Position numbers and translations under genes: made by a program
Shown here: piece by piece, positions 32,829 through 39,145 of the stretch
Layout: every line of letters begins with the position of its first letter
Position numbering within the stretch: position 1 is the stretch's first letter
Source of the DNA: a virus
Reading direction: 5' to 3' (one strand)
Virus record (IMG/VR): IMGVR_UViG_3300043411_000696
Coordinates: 1 to 40,046 of that record
DNA: 40,046 bases
The notes under the pieces: model-generated
Told to the model about the DNA's origin: nothing
The model's database searches: none
Seen by the model: only the letters and a program-made list of their open reading frames with translations

Positions 32829-33122
32829 ATGCTAACGAAAGAAGACCTAACCAGATGGATTCAAAGTGAAATTATCGGATGGCAAGCCGAAGCTGAACGT
32901 AGTCCAAGGACACATAAAACTCCCGGAGTCCTCGCCTACAGATTGGCAGAACGAATTGAAGTGCTGCTACTCGGAGCCAAGGAAGACGGGTTTTTGGTCG
33001 GGGCTTGCGCTGCGCGTGAGAGACCTGATGAGAGCGTGGAGGAGTTACAGAGCTCGTTCGCGGTACAAAAAAATGCTCGAGAACTGGGAGAACCATCCCG
33101 ATTTGAGGAATTAGAGCAATGA
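32829..33122 (+). CDS. hypothetical protein, 97 aa, first gene of plus-strand island
   Basis: The start at 32829 (MLTKEDLTRWIQSEIIGWQA) is preferred because the promoter lies just upstream; earlier in-frame ATGs fall before it. Helical, charged, no membrane helix. An alternative frame is also open over most of the gene. The stop overlaps the next gene's start (ATGA). With a very short leader and no good Shine-Dalgarno, translation may be nearly leaderless. Function unknown. Confidence 0.6.
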   Translation: MLTKEDLTRWIQSEIIGWQAEAERSPRTHKTPGVLAYRLAERIEVLLLGAKEDGFLVGACAARERPDESVEELQSSFAVQKNARELGEPSRFEELEQ

Positions 33123-33274
33123 GATATTGGCGGCCTTGGCTTCAGGAGACGGCGGCGCTGGTGAATAAAAGCGCAAAGTATATTTTTGCTACTCTCATCT
33201 TTTCGGGCTTAGTGCTCGCGAACCTGACCCTCATCACACTCACAGTAGCTTTTATGAAGTATCTTTTAACATGA
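33119..33274 (+). CDS. small membrane protein, single helix, 51 aa
   Basis: MRYWRPWLQETAALVNKSAK, then a long hydrophobic helix (residues ~21-46, YIFATLIFSGLVLANLTLIT onward). The start and stop both overlap neighbours as ATGA, so the three plus-strand genes look translationally coupled. It could be a membrane partner of the downstream membrane-anchored regulator. No family recognised. Confidence 0.6.
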   Translation: MRYWRPWLQETAALVNKSAKYIFATLIFSGLVLANLTLITLTVAFMKYLLT

Positions 33275-33813
33275 GCGATCTCGGATCTAGAATTCGTGAC
33301 CTAAGAGAAGACTCCTCTTGGTCGGCACACGACCTCGCAAAAGCATGTAATCTTAGAGAGAGATATCTTTTAGATATCGAAGAGGGAGCTATCCGTTTTG
33401 TTCACCCTCGAACGCTTGATAAAATCGCCGATGCTTTAGGCGTGACCTACGACGATCTGATAAAGCAAGATGATGGAGAACAAAATCAGAGCGTCGAGGA
33501 GGAACTGCCAGAGTCTTATCGTTGGTTTGTGAGGATGGTTATTCATACAATTCTCATCTTAGGGACTCTAAGTTTAATCGCAATTTTGTCGGTAATTGTG
33601 GGGCTAGGGATTTCAACTGTTTCAGTTTTTGACAAGCCCGCATCTCAGCTACGCTTATCGGAAGAAAATTCACCCCAATCTCCTTCAGAATTGAAAATAG
33701 ATTCGTTCCGAACGCTTGAACCTGAAGATACATTAGATTTAAGGGTCCAGGCTGATGGTACGCTCCTAATAGATGACCTACCTCATGGGCAGCCGTGGTC
33801 AAACTTGAAATAA
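33271..33813 (+). CDS. membrane-anchored XRE-family regulator, 180 aa
   Basis: N-terminal helix-turn-helix of the XRE/Cro type (residues ~4-65: GSRIRDLREDSSWSAHDLAK, then A-C-N-L and IADALGVTYDDLI), a transmembrane helix at ~88-118 (LILGTLSLIAILSVIVGLGI), and a ~60-residue polar tail probably outside the membrane. The arrangement resembles RodZ-like or signal-responsive membrane regulators. Last of the three-gene plus-strand island, coupled by ATGA. Its last 260 bases run convergently through the 3' end of the metallopeptidase gene. Confidence 0.72.
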   Translation: MSDLGSRIRDLREDSSWSAHDLAKACNLRERYLLDIEEGAIRFVHPRTLDKIADALGVTYDDLIKQDDGEQNQSVEEELPESYRWFVRMVIHTILILGTLSLIAILSVIVGLGISTVSVFDKPASQLRLSEENSPQSPSELKIDSFRTLEPEDTLDLRVQADGTLLIDDLPHGQPWSNLK

Positions 33814-34333
33814 ATCTTGGCGCTCCGTCCTGATTGAACATCTCAGCATTCGCATACGCTACTGGATTAGTCGGATCGCACACTGAGCTTGCGTAGCCGG
33901 CGAGCCAAAGTTTACCGCCAGATTGAATCGGGGGAAGGATTGCGAGGCCGATAGTATCTAGGCGCTTTTTTCGTTTCCTGAAGTAGTCTTCCCAGCGATG
34001 GAGCCTCATTATTCGGCAATTCCCGCTCAAGCAATTATAGTACGGGAATAAATCTTTGATTCTGCGATGTTCGACTATAACAAGGTCAATTCCAACCTGC
34101 TCTCTGAAAATTTGATTCATGTACCCGAACATCTCGAGCACTTTGGCTTTCGGGAGGGCGTGCGGCCCGGTAGTAGAGACTAAAAAAACGTCCTTCTTCT
34201 TTAATTTCTTAGGGGATTCCGCTTCGGCCCACTTAACAATCCCAAAAAAGATTGTCCAGCACGCTGCAACTACCGTGATGATGGAGACAACTATCAAAAC
34301 CTTATCGAGCGTAGTCGTTTTCTCGTCACGCAT
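33554..34333 (-). CDS. membrane-anchored metzincin-type zinc metallopeptidase, 259 aa
   Basis: A short cytoplasmic start, a transmembrane helix (LIVVSIITVVAACWTIFFGI, ~13-32), then an external domain. HEVGHLLGAYH (183-193) is the metzincin zinc motif HExxHxxGxxH, followed by a Met-turn-like NLMY (199-202). The Cys residues at 101, 106 and 152 could form external disulfides. Likely cleaves proteins at the cell surface, for lysis, receptor modification or superinfection control; the target is unknown. The HEXXH codons (33787-33755) lie inside the overlap with the XRE regulator gene. Last gene of the right-hand minus-strand operon. Confidence 0.75.
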   Translation of the reverse strand: MRDEKTTTLDKVLIVVSIITVVAACWTIFFGIVKWAEAESPKKLKKKDVFLVSTTGPHALPKAKVLEMFGYMNQIFREQVGIDLVIVEHRRIKDLFPYYNCLSGNCRIMRLHRWEDYFRKRKKRLDTIGLAILPPIQSGGKLWLAGYASSVCDPTNPVAYANAEMFNQDGAPRFISSLTTAAHEVGHLLGAYHQPGPLNLMYLQVQAFGTNLFSILKEIGVNFLPISVAEMRACQKLKQLKSLAPQLPTKLRLNLESLR

Positions 34334-34346
34334 AATTTTCCTATCG

Positions 34347-34604
34347 TTAATTAGCGAATTTTTGCCCCTGCTCGAGCGCCTCTCTTACTACTTCTACTTG
34401 CCTACAACGATTACCGAGCTCTTCCATATGCGCCATTGTCATCTCACCTAGAGAAGCAACAATTTGCTTACAAAAATCTTGCGTCACTGGTTGTGCTGTA
34501 AAATTATTTGGTAAAATCAAAACAGTTTGCAGCGACATCTGAAACGTCCCGTCTGCGCTCTCCTTAAAGTCCAATTTTCTTAGAATTTCCTTCGTGTCCA
34601 TCAT
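34347..34604 (-). CDS. hypothetical protein, 85 aa
   Basis: MMDTKEILRKLDFKESADGT at the start; helical Glu/Gln-rich end (CRQVEVVREALEQGQKFAN). Start fixed by an ATGA overlap with the VRR-NUC gene. No family recognised. Directly upstream of the metallopeptidase in the same direction. Confidence 0.62.
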   Translation of the reverse strand: MMDTKEILRKLDFKESADGTFQMSLQTVLILPNNFTAQPVTQDFCKQIVASLGEMTMAHMEELGNRCRQVEVVREALEQGQKFAN

Positions 34605-35017
34605 CTCTCTCCAGTGTCACAATACCACTCTATAATCTTCTTCGCATGATCCCATCCTTGGGCCGTGCGCACGCAGTTGCCTAAACTCAACAACATCTCC
34701 ATAACCTTTATCTGCTCTTCGCTTTCCTTGCCCCCTTCTCGCTTTAATTCGATATAGAGACTATGAAATCCCTTTCTGCCGAACGGAAACACCCAATCCG
34801 GGATACCTCTTTTTACGCCCATGCGCTTTAACTTAGCGCCAACCGAGATATGCCGATGCTCTCCGTTTGGAACATGGTACGCAGAAGCTAACTCCGGGTA
34901 CTTATTAACCCCAACCCTGGTTATCCATTCAAAAAGCGTAACGTGGTGGTCAAACTCGGACGGAGAGAATGTCTTTCTTTGGCGCTTCAACTGGGAGAAC
35001 CGAGATCTCGTAGCCAT
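34601..35017 (-). CDS. VRR-NUC domain nuclease, 138 aa
   Basis: Start at 35017 (MATRSRFSQLKRQRKTF), 8 bases after the stop of the Lar-like gene; the open frame continues upstream but without a plausible N-terminus. HVPNGEHRHISVGAKLKRMG then GIPDW, and the E-x-K element in YIELKREGGKESEEQIKVME, match the VRR-NUC family (PD-(D/E)XK fold; structure-selective or resolvase-like nucleases in phages and repair proteins). Probably cleaves branched DNA during replication or recombination, alongside YqaJ/RecT. Confidence 0.82.
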   Translation of the reverse strand: MATRSRFSQLKRQRKTFSPSEFDHHVTLFEWITRVGVNKYPELASAYHVPNGEHRHISVGAKLKRMGVKRGIPDWVFPFGRKGFHSLYIELKREGGKESEEQIKVMEMLLSLGNCVRTAQGWDHAKKIIEWYCDTGER

Positions 35018-35025
35018 TGATTGTC

Positions 35026-35442
35026 TCACTTCCCTGAAATGTAAATAAAGGGACTTCCCGGACTTGAATGTCCCCCCGGCGCTCGTTGCCAACGTATCGC
35101 ACCGTAATATCTTCGGGCGAGATCCCCAATATCACTAGCTGACGTAAAGCACGTTCCAGCGCCTTGTTCTGGAGTTGGATGCTCATCTTCGCCACATACT
35201 CTACAAAAGCTCGGAAGTTTGGGGTAGTCATCGGACACTTGCGCTTGAGATGAACAGGGCGAAGTCGCGCTATCAACTCTTCGATTCCAGATTGAGATTG
35301 CTCCATTTTTAGTTGGTCTCCAAATTTTAATGACAGGATTTACTGGGCAAGTTTTGTATCTACAGGCAATTCTCATATTGCCGTCTAAATATTCTAGGAT
35401 CGGATGCTTCCCGCAGAACGGGCACAACTTGATTGTTGTCAT
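35026..35442 (-). CDS. Lar-like zinc-ribbon protein (restriction alleviation family), 138 aa
   Basis: LCPFCGKHPILEYLDGNMRI followed by A-C-R-Y-K-T-C and AISIWNRR matches the Lar family pattern C-P-F-C ... C ... W-N-R-R, which in lambda-like phages relieves host restriction. The C-terminal part has an FCRVCGEDEH segment that may bind more zinc. ATGA overlap at the start. A second frame is fully open through the C-terminal 280 bases. Anti-restriction activity is inferred from the family only. Confidence 0.68.
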   Translation of the reverse strand: MTTIKLCPFCGKHPILEYLDGNMRIACRYKTCPVNPVIKIWRPTKNGAISIWNRRVDSATSPCSSQAQVSDDYPKLPSFCRVCGEDEHPTPEQGAGTCFTSASDIGDLARRYYGAIRWQRAPGGHSSPGSPFIYISGK

Positions 35443-35783
35443 TTAGGATCAATTTTATCCAACTCTTGCATTCTACGCTGATATTCTAAAGTTTCCGCAT
35501 GAATTTTCGCCTTTACTTCCTCCATTTTCTTTTGATCACGAAAATTAGGGAATGCGCCCCCTCTATCAAGGCCGATTTGTTGCCCGATTGCCATTCCGTA
35601 AGGCTGGGCCGCTATTCCTGGTATCGGATGAAAACACTGGGTACACCCACAATGCGGGCATTCCCCGTTCCACTTAGAAAAAAGAGTCCCCTTAGGAATT
35701 CTTGCCGTGAAACATACCGTGCAATTCCAGCAGCTAACTTCAATGCAATAAATTCTGTCGTTGATATCTACTACGTTGTTCAT
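35439..35783 (-). CDS. zinc-ribbon hypothetical protein, 114 aa
   Basis: Two Cys pairs (CWNC around 18-21 and CPHCGC around 42-47) plus further Cys/His suggest one or two zinc sites; a helical Glu/Lys-rich tail follows (KKMEEVKAKIHAETLEYQRR). Start and stop both in ATGA overlaps. No family recognised beyond zinc ribbon. Confidence 0.65.
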   Translation of the reverse strand: MNNVVDINDRIYCIEVSCWNCTVCFTARIPKGTLFSKWNGECPHCGCTQCFHPIPGIAAQPYGMAIGQQIGLDRGGAFPNFRDQKKMEEVKAKIHAETLEYQRRMQELDKIDPK

Positions 35784-36013
35784 CTCTTCACCTCTCGCAC
35801 TTTGATAACTTTCGCCTTGCGTATTGCCGCTGTTGCCCTGTTATCCCTATATGCGTTGAACTGCACTCTCCCGCTCCTAATCCTAAAATTCATCCTATGC
35901 ACTAACCCGCAATCACAGCAGCTACACTTATAGCCCCGTCGAATTGGCTGAACCCACTCCCCAGGCCTTACTTTAGGGTAGGTCGGCCTCCTCTTACTCT
36001 TTGGCTTGGTCAT
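35780..36013 (-). CDS. small basic protein with CxCCDCGLVH motif, 77 aa
   Basis: Basic N-terminus and YKCSCCDCGLVHRMNFRIRS in the middle. The CCDCGLVH zinc-ribbon pattern is widespread in small phage proteins of unknown function. Rich in Arg/Lys throughout (28 % or so by eye), suggesting nucleic-acid binding. Overlaps neighbours on both sides. Confidence 0.68.
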   Translation of the reverse strand: MTKPKSKRRPTYPKVRPGEWVQPIRRGYKCSCCDCGLVHRMNFRIRSGRVQFNAYRDNRATAAIRKAKVIKVREVKR

Positions 36014-36263
36014 TGGTGGCCTCCTCGGTTGGCGGTTTAGGTAGCGGCATCCAGTGGGTAACCGTAGTTCCTGTATAACAACGATTCGATCCGATCTGCC
36101 GCAAAGAATCGGGATCGAGAAAACATTTATCTTTATGAGAATACTCTGCTATCGTAATTAGCGGATCGTCTGATTCGTCATCGATCGCAACCAAAACACT
36201 AATCAATTCATATCCGCCACTATCCGGCATCCTCTCGCTGCACTTTATCCACTCCATACTCAT
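35994..36263 (-). CDS. DUF551-domain protein, 89 aa
   Basis: EWIKCSERMPDSGGYELISV at the start and VTHWMPLPKPP near the end match DUF551, a short domain with W...MP at the N-terminus and H-W-(M/Q)-P-L-P-x-P-P at the end, common in phage small-gene regions. Function unknown. The 3' end overlaps the next gene by 20 bases. Confidence 0.82.
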   Translation of the reverse strand: MSMEWIKCSERMPDSGGYELISVLVAIDDESDDPLITIAEYSHKDKCFLDPDSLRQIGSNRCYTGTTVTHWMPLPKPPTEEATNDQAKE

Positions 36264-36553
36264 TTCGATGACCCCTCCAACTCTAAAAGCTTGACGGGGA
36301 CGATTCGATCTCCCGCCTCAACCACATCACTGGCTGCCTCAATAGAGTCATGGATCTTTATGCTGTCGAGCCAAATAGCCCTAAACGCATCTAGCTTTCT
36401 TTCTGCTACATACCCATCCGCCTCCCCCTTCGTCAGCGCGTCGAAACATGCCATAAAAGCCTCAACCCCGTATTCTCTCATGGTAAGATGACGAGAGGAT
36501 CTCCATGTATCAACCCAATGCTCCGCCAGCTTCTTTGCTTCATCGCGTGTCAT
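36260..36553 (-). CDS. hypothetical protein, 97 aa
   Basis: The start at 36553 (MTRDEAKKLAEHWVDTWRSS) is preferred because GGAG lies six bases upstream; a TTG 12 bases earlier is also in frame. Mostly helical, no membrane helix or Cys cluster. Coupled to DUF551 by ATGA. Unrecognised. Confidence 0.62.
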   Translation of the reverse strand: MTRDEAKKLAEHWVDTWRSSRHLTMREYGVEAFMACFDALTKGEADGYVAERKLDAFRAIWLDSIKIHDSIEAASDVVEAGDRIVPVKLLELEGSSK

Positions 36554-36554
36554 A

Positions 36555-36764
36555 TCATTCTCCAAAATAATTTGAGGCTTCTTCGAAGTCGTCGTGAATG
36601 TAAAACTCAGTCGATAAGTAATCCGCAGTAAAGTAAAGATAGCGGCAATTAGTACACCGAAGCCAACTACGATCTCCGAATGTGGTTATTGGAGCGCCGC
36701 AGCATCTCGATAGTAATGGGGTATTAAATGGATAGGTTACCAGTGGATAAGTTATCGTTCCCAT
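36555..36764 (-). CDS. zinc-ribbon hypothetical protein, 69 aa
   Basis: RCCGAPITTFGDRSWLRCTN then C-R-Y: two Cys pairs (20-21 and 37-40) in a short zinc-ribbon arrangement. The start follows the GGGAGGGTGAGG repeat that also precedes the next upstream gene. Acidic C-terminus. Function unknown. Confidence 0.62.
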   Translation of the reverse strand: MGTITYPLVTYPFNTPLLSRCCGAPITTFGDRSWLRCTNCRYLYFTADYLSTEFYIHDDFEEASNYFGE

Positions 36765-36766
36765 GA

Positions 36767-36982
36767 CTACCTCACCCTCCCGCAGCTAAGTCTCTCGATC
36801 TCTACCACTTCCACATTGCCAAGCTTCAACTCCCCATCCCAAAACTCGCCCTCCTGATCGTAAAGCTCTTGGATGAACTTTTGCATGGAACCTCCGTAAT
36901 CTTCCTGTAGAGAGTCCTCGTCAATTAGAGTGTCGTAAGGCACCTCAACCGACAAATGTATGCGCACTTTTTTATCGTTCAC
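36767..36982 (-). CDS. hypothetical acidic protein, 71 aa
   Basis: The GTG at 36982 is chosen because GGGAGGGTGAG precedes it, the same leader as the next gene; the ATG at 37024 has no ribosome site. MNDKKVRIHLSVEVPYDTLI begins with a strand-like segment, then acidic helices. No family recognised. Confidence 0.58.
   Translation of the reverse strand: MNDKKVRIHLSVEVPYDTLIDEDSLQEDYGGSMQKFIQELYDQEGEFWDGELKLGNVEVVEIERLSCGRVR
36769..36786 (-). repeat. 18-bp repeat, copy 1, containing the ribosome site of the 69-aa gene
   Basis: Plus-strand sequence ACCTCACCCTCCCGCAGC; on the minus strand it supplies GGGAGGGTGAGG before the ATG at 36764. Identical to the copy at 36981-36998. Confidence 0.85.
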
Positions 36983-36998
36983 CTCACCCTCCCGCAGC
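36981..36998 (-). repeat. 18-bp repeat, copy 2, containing the ribosome site of the 71-aa gene
   Basis: Identical to the copy at 36769-36786, and like it placed right before a start codon (GTG at 36982). The two copies are 212 bases apart, which suggests duplication of a gene leader. Confidence 0.85.
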
Positions 36999-37096
36999 GT
37001 CTGCACTCTCGTGCTATGATGCAATTATTGTTTATAATAATCGCCCACCTATGCCCCAGCAGCCAGCAGAGAAATTTGTTAAGCATAGTGGACCCC

Positions 37097-37261
37097 CTAG
37101 TTAGCCTTCTCTTTCTTTAACCGAATGCCCCAACCCAAATCTCGCTTCTTTATCTCTTTCTGAACTTTCTTATAGCACTTCTCGCATAGAAATTTAGCGC
37201 CAGGTGGAATGATAGCGGGTTGAACCTTAACGGCTAAACACATCACGCATTTATGTTTCAC
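37097..37261 (-). CDS. small zinc-ribbon protein, 54 aa
   Basis: Starts at the GTG overlapping the upstream stop (GTGA), after GGAGGGGGAAAA. MKHKCVMCLAVKVQPAIIPP with CVMC at 5-8 and CEKC at 26-29 gives a compact four-Cys zinc site, followed by a Lys-rich helix. Too short for a 60-codon cut-off but well supported by coupling and motif. Confidence 0.68.
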   Translation of the reverse strand: MKHKCVMCLAVKVQPAIIPPGAKFLCEKCYKKVQKEIKKRDLGWGIRLKKEKAN

Positions 37262-37686
37262 TTTTCCCCCTCCTCATCCAACGGGTTAATCGCACCACGC
37301 GCACAAACACTAAAGCCGCCATAACAACCGTTATGCTCATTGTGGTTTGAGAAAACTATTATTCCCTGATCGGTATGGATTCTGAAGAACTGAACTTCGT
37401 GAACCTCTCCACCTTCGCCATCAGGTGCCGCCGCTATCTCGAAATCTGTTATAGTAGCCCCAGCGAACTTAGGTAGATCGTCGTCGCAGACCATGTAGCG
37501 ATGCTCACAGCACGATTGGCCCTCATCGGAGATATAAATCTTAGTGTCGTCCTCAGTGATGAGGGCAATCTTATCGCCCGATAGCTCTATGGATTTAATC
37601 TTCTTACTAAGCACCGACTTAAATGCGGCAGCACTTCCAAAATTGTCGCCGAATAGCTCATTTATCATAACGCCTATTCCTTTCAT
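37258..37686 (-). CDS. hypothetical protein, 142 aa
   Basis: Begins MKGIGVMINELFGDNFGSAA; the start is set by an ATGA overlap, although M7 would also fit an AAGGA site. A mostly beta protein (IELSGDKIALITEDDTKIYI) with several Cys (GQSCCEHRYMVCDDD). HTDQGIIVFSNHNEHNGCYG carries closely spaced His/Asn/Cys residues that may bind metal. No family I can name. Confidence 0.62.
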   Translation of the reverse strand: MKGIGVMINELFGDNFGSAAAFKSVLSKKIKSIELSGDKIALITEDDTKIYISDEGQSCCEHRYMVCDDDLPKFAGATITDFEIAAAPDGEGGEVHEVQFFRIHTDQGIIVFSNHNEHNGCYGGFSVCARGAINPLDEEGEK

Positions 37687-37898
37687 TTCATCCCCTCATC
37701 ACGGCAATAAGACTTTAGGATTTCCACCAAGTCGCAAGCTCCTAAATGTCGCTGGTCGTTTAAGAAACTAACTGTGTCTACCGAATTTTTGGCAACATCT
37801 AGCAAGTAAAGTGCGCCATCGCAGAAAGCCGCTTGGTAACTTTGTGTCGCCCTAGCCTTAGCCGCATAATTTATAGCCTCATCTTCCAAGTCGCTCAT
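37683..37898 (-). CDS. hypothetical protein, 71 aa
   Basis: MSDLEDEAINYAAKARATQS begins a helical acidic protein. ATGA overlaps at both ends. No motif recognised. Confidence 0.6.
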   Translation of the reverse strand: MSDLEDEAINYAAKARATQSYQAAFCDGALYLLDVAKNSVDTVSFLNDQRHLGACDLVEILKSYCRDEGMK

Positions 37899-38101
37899 TT
37901 CATTTCCTTATCAATCTGCTTAATCCCCTCATCAGCCTCGCGCTCTAGTTGCTCTTTGCTCACGGGTACTAGCTCGTAGCAGAGATCGGTCTTGAGACTC
38001 GGATAAGTCCATATATTCATCGCGTCAGTAACGCTATTTGCTTGCGACTCAGTAAAGTTTTCTAGCTGGGTTATATCGATCCAAACTCTCAATTTACTCA
38101 T
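37895..38101 (-). CDS. hypothetical protein, 68 aa
   Basis: MSKLRVWIDITQLENFTESQ: short beta strand then helices, ending in an acidic/Lys helix. ATGA overlaps at both ends in the coupled chain. Unrecognised. Confidence 0.6.
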   Translation of the reverse strand: MSKLRVWIDITQLENFTESQANSVTDAMNIWTYPSLKTDLCYELVPVSKEQLEREADEGIKQIDKEMK

Positions 38102-38319
38102 TCTTTCACCCTCGCTAAAATCGGATTCTCCGCATTCAACATCTTCTCGAGCTTCTCAATGGTACACTGGTGGCAAATATTCTGAGGCCCCAAGACCGGA
38201 ACTACCTGCCCCCAATTTTCCTCGCAGTAGGCGCAGACTAACGGCACATACTTCTCCGGCAACCCGAACCTTCGGCACTGCTCCGCCAACTGACGATACG
38301 TTTCGTAATCGAGACTCAC
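38098..38319 (-). CDS. zinc-ribbon hypothetical protein, 73 aa
   Basis: The GTG at 38319 overlaps the previous stop (GTGA) after GGGGGGAGACGGA. CAYCEENWGQVVPVLGPQNI followed by CHQC gives a C-x2-C ... C-x2-C zinc site around residues 29-51. A second frame is also open here, but lacks this motif. Confidence 0.66.
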   Translation of the reverse strand: MSLDYETYRQLAEQCRRFGLPEKYVPLVCAYCEENWGQVVPVLGPQNICHQCTIEKLEKMLNAENPILARVKE

Positions 38320-38537
38320 TCCGTCTCCCCCCTGAGCTCCTTAATCTTCCTCTTAACAAACGCAAGCCGGCGCTCAAACTTCCGCTGATGCTGCCTACAC
38401 CGCCAAAGCCCCATCGCCCGGCTCTTGTACTTCTGGATATAATAAAGCGGGTTAAACGACCCCGCCGCCATCATCTCCAAATACTCCCGCTCGAACTTCC
38501 GGAGCATCTTTTGCGGTTTCGGCTTCTTAAATCGCAT
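38316..38537 (-). CDS. hypothetical strongly basic protein, 73 aa
   Basis: The start at 38537 (MRFKKPKPQKMLRKFEREYL) overlaps the stop of the upstream gene; the longer frame reads over that gene. Arg/Lys-rich helices throughout (RRLAFVKRKIKELRG at the end), suggesting nucleic-acid or ribosome binding. Unrecognised. Confidence 0.6.
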   Translation of the reverse strand: MRFKKPKPQKMLRKFEREYLEMMAAGSFNPLYYIQKYKSRAMGLWRCRQHQRKFERRLAFVKRKIKELRGETE

Positions 38538-38766
38538 CGACCGGCCCCTTCGCCCCTTCAGCAACCAGCATCCATAGCGAGATCGTCCCGTCATTCCATA
38601 GCTGCAACCGATAAAGCTCCTTGGCCTTAAGCGGAATCGACGGATTTATCTCGAGCCTTCCGTTCTGCGTCTCAACATGATCAAGAGTCGTATCTTCCGG
38701 AACACTCAAATCAAGCATCCCAACCAAAACCCTCGGCTCGTGCAAATTCTCCACATCCCTATCCAT
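38527..38766 (-). CDS. hypothetical protein, 79 aa
   Basis: The ATG at 38766 has GGAG at a normal distance; a GTG at 38772 overlaps the micro-ORF stop and is an alternative. Beta-rich acidic protein (VLVGMLDLSVPEDTTLDHVE). No family recognised. Confidence 0.58.
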   Translation of the reverse strand: MDRDVENLHEPRVLVGMLDLSVPEDTTLDHVETQNGRLEINPSIPLKAKELYRLQLWNDGTISLWMLVAEGAKGPVDAI

Positions 38767-38768
38767 CT

Positions 38769-38843
38769 TCACATCTCCGAAATTATCGCTAACACAAAAA
38801 TTCCAACCACAATCCCAGCAGCTATCTGCAAAATCAAAATCAT
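38769..38843 (-). CDS. candidate membrane micro-protein, 24 aa
   Basis: MILILQIAAGIVVGIFVLAI then I-S-E-M: a single hydrophobic helix. The ATG overlaps the upstream stop (ATGA) after GTGAGGGGGCG, a strong ribosome site, and its stop adjoins the next start. Same design as the 19-aa micro-ORF in the structural region. Confidence 0.5.
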   Translation of the reverse strand: MILILQIAAGIVVGIFVLAIISEM

Positions 38844-39145
38844 CGCCCCCTCACCACCTTAGATAACGCCTTCTTCACCCCAGTTAACGGAGCACGCCGG
38901 CGAATTACAGCCCTCACAGATATCTCCGCTATCGGAATTTCCATTTCATCCAAGCAAACCAAAATCATGTCCCCCTTGTCCTCCACAGCCTGACTCTCAT
39001 AGTCCCATGTCCAACTAACATGATCCCCGCTATTCCACGTCCTCAAGGCCTTCCTCAAAGCCGACTCGCTCCTCAAGCGATTTACTTTTAACGGATTTAC
39101 CCTTTTTACGCTTCCTCGCTTTCCTCTTAAGCTCTTCATATTCAT
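38840..39145 (-). CDS. hypothetical protein, up to 101 aa (start uncertain)
   Basis: The frame is open from 39145, but the first ~33 codons overlap the Lys-rich tail of the upstream gene, so a later start (for example TTG near 39046) is possible. The distinctive part is HVSWTWDYESQAVEDKGDMI and a basic end (RAVIRRRAPLTGVKKALSKV). No family recognised. Confidence 0.52.
   Translation of the reverse strand: MNMKSLRGKRGSVKRVNPLKVNRLRSESALRKALRTWNSGDHVSWTWDYESQAVEDKGDMILVCLDEMEIPIAEISVRAVIRRRAPLTGVKKALSKVVRGR

Noticed and set aside
32866-33114. Alternative frame over the 97-aa gene, starting at GTG and ending with an Arg/Lys-rich helix.
   Set aside because: Composition is protein-like, but it has no ribosome site and its stop does not couple to the next gene, whereas the chosen frame ends in an ATGA overlap.
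38156-38377. Second minus-strand frame over the zinc-ribbon gene at 38098.
   Set aside because: Arg/Gly/Ser-rich shadow; the chosen frame has the CxxC...CxxC motif and GTGA coupling.
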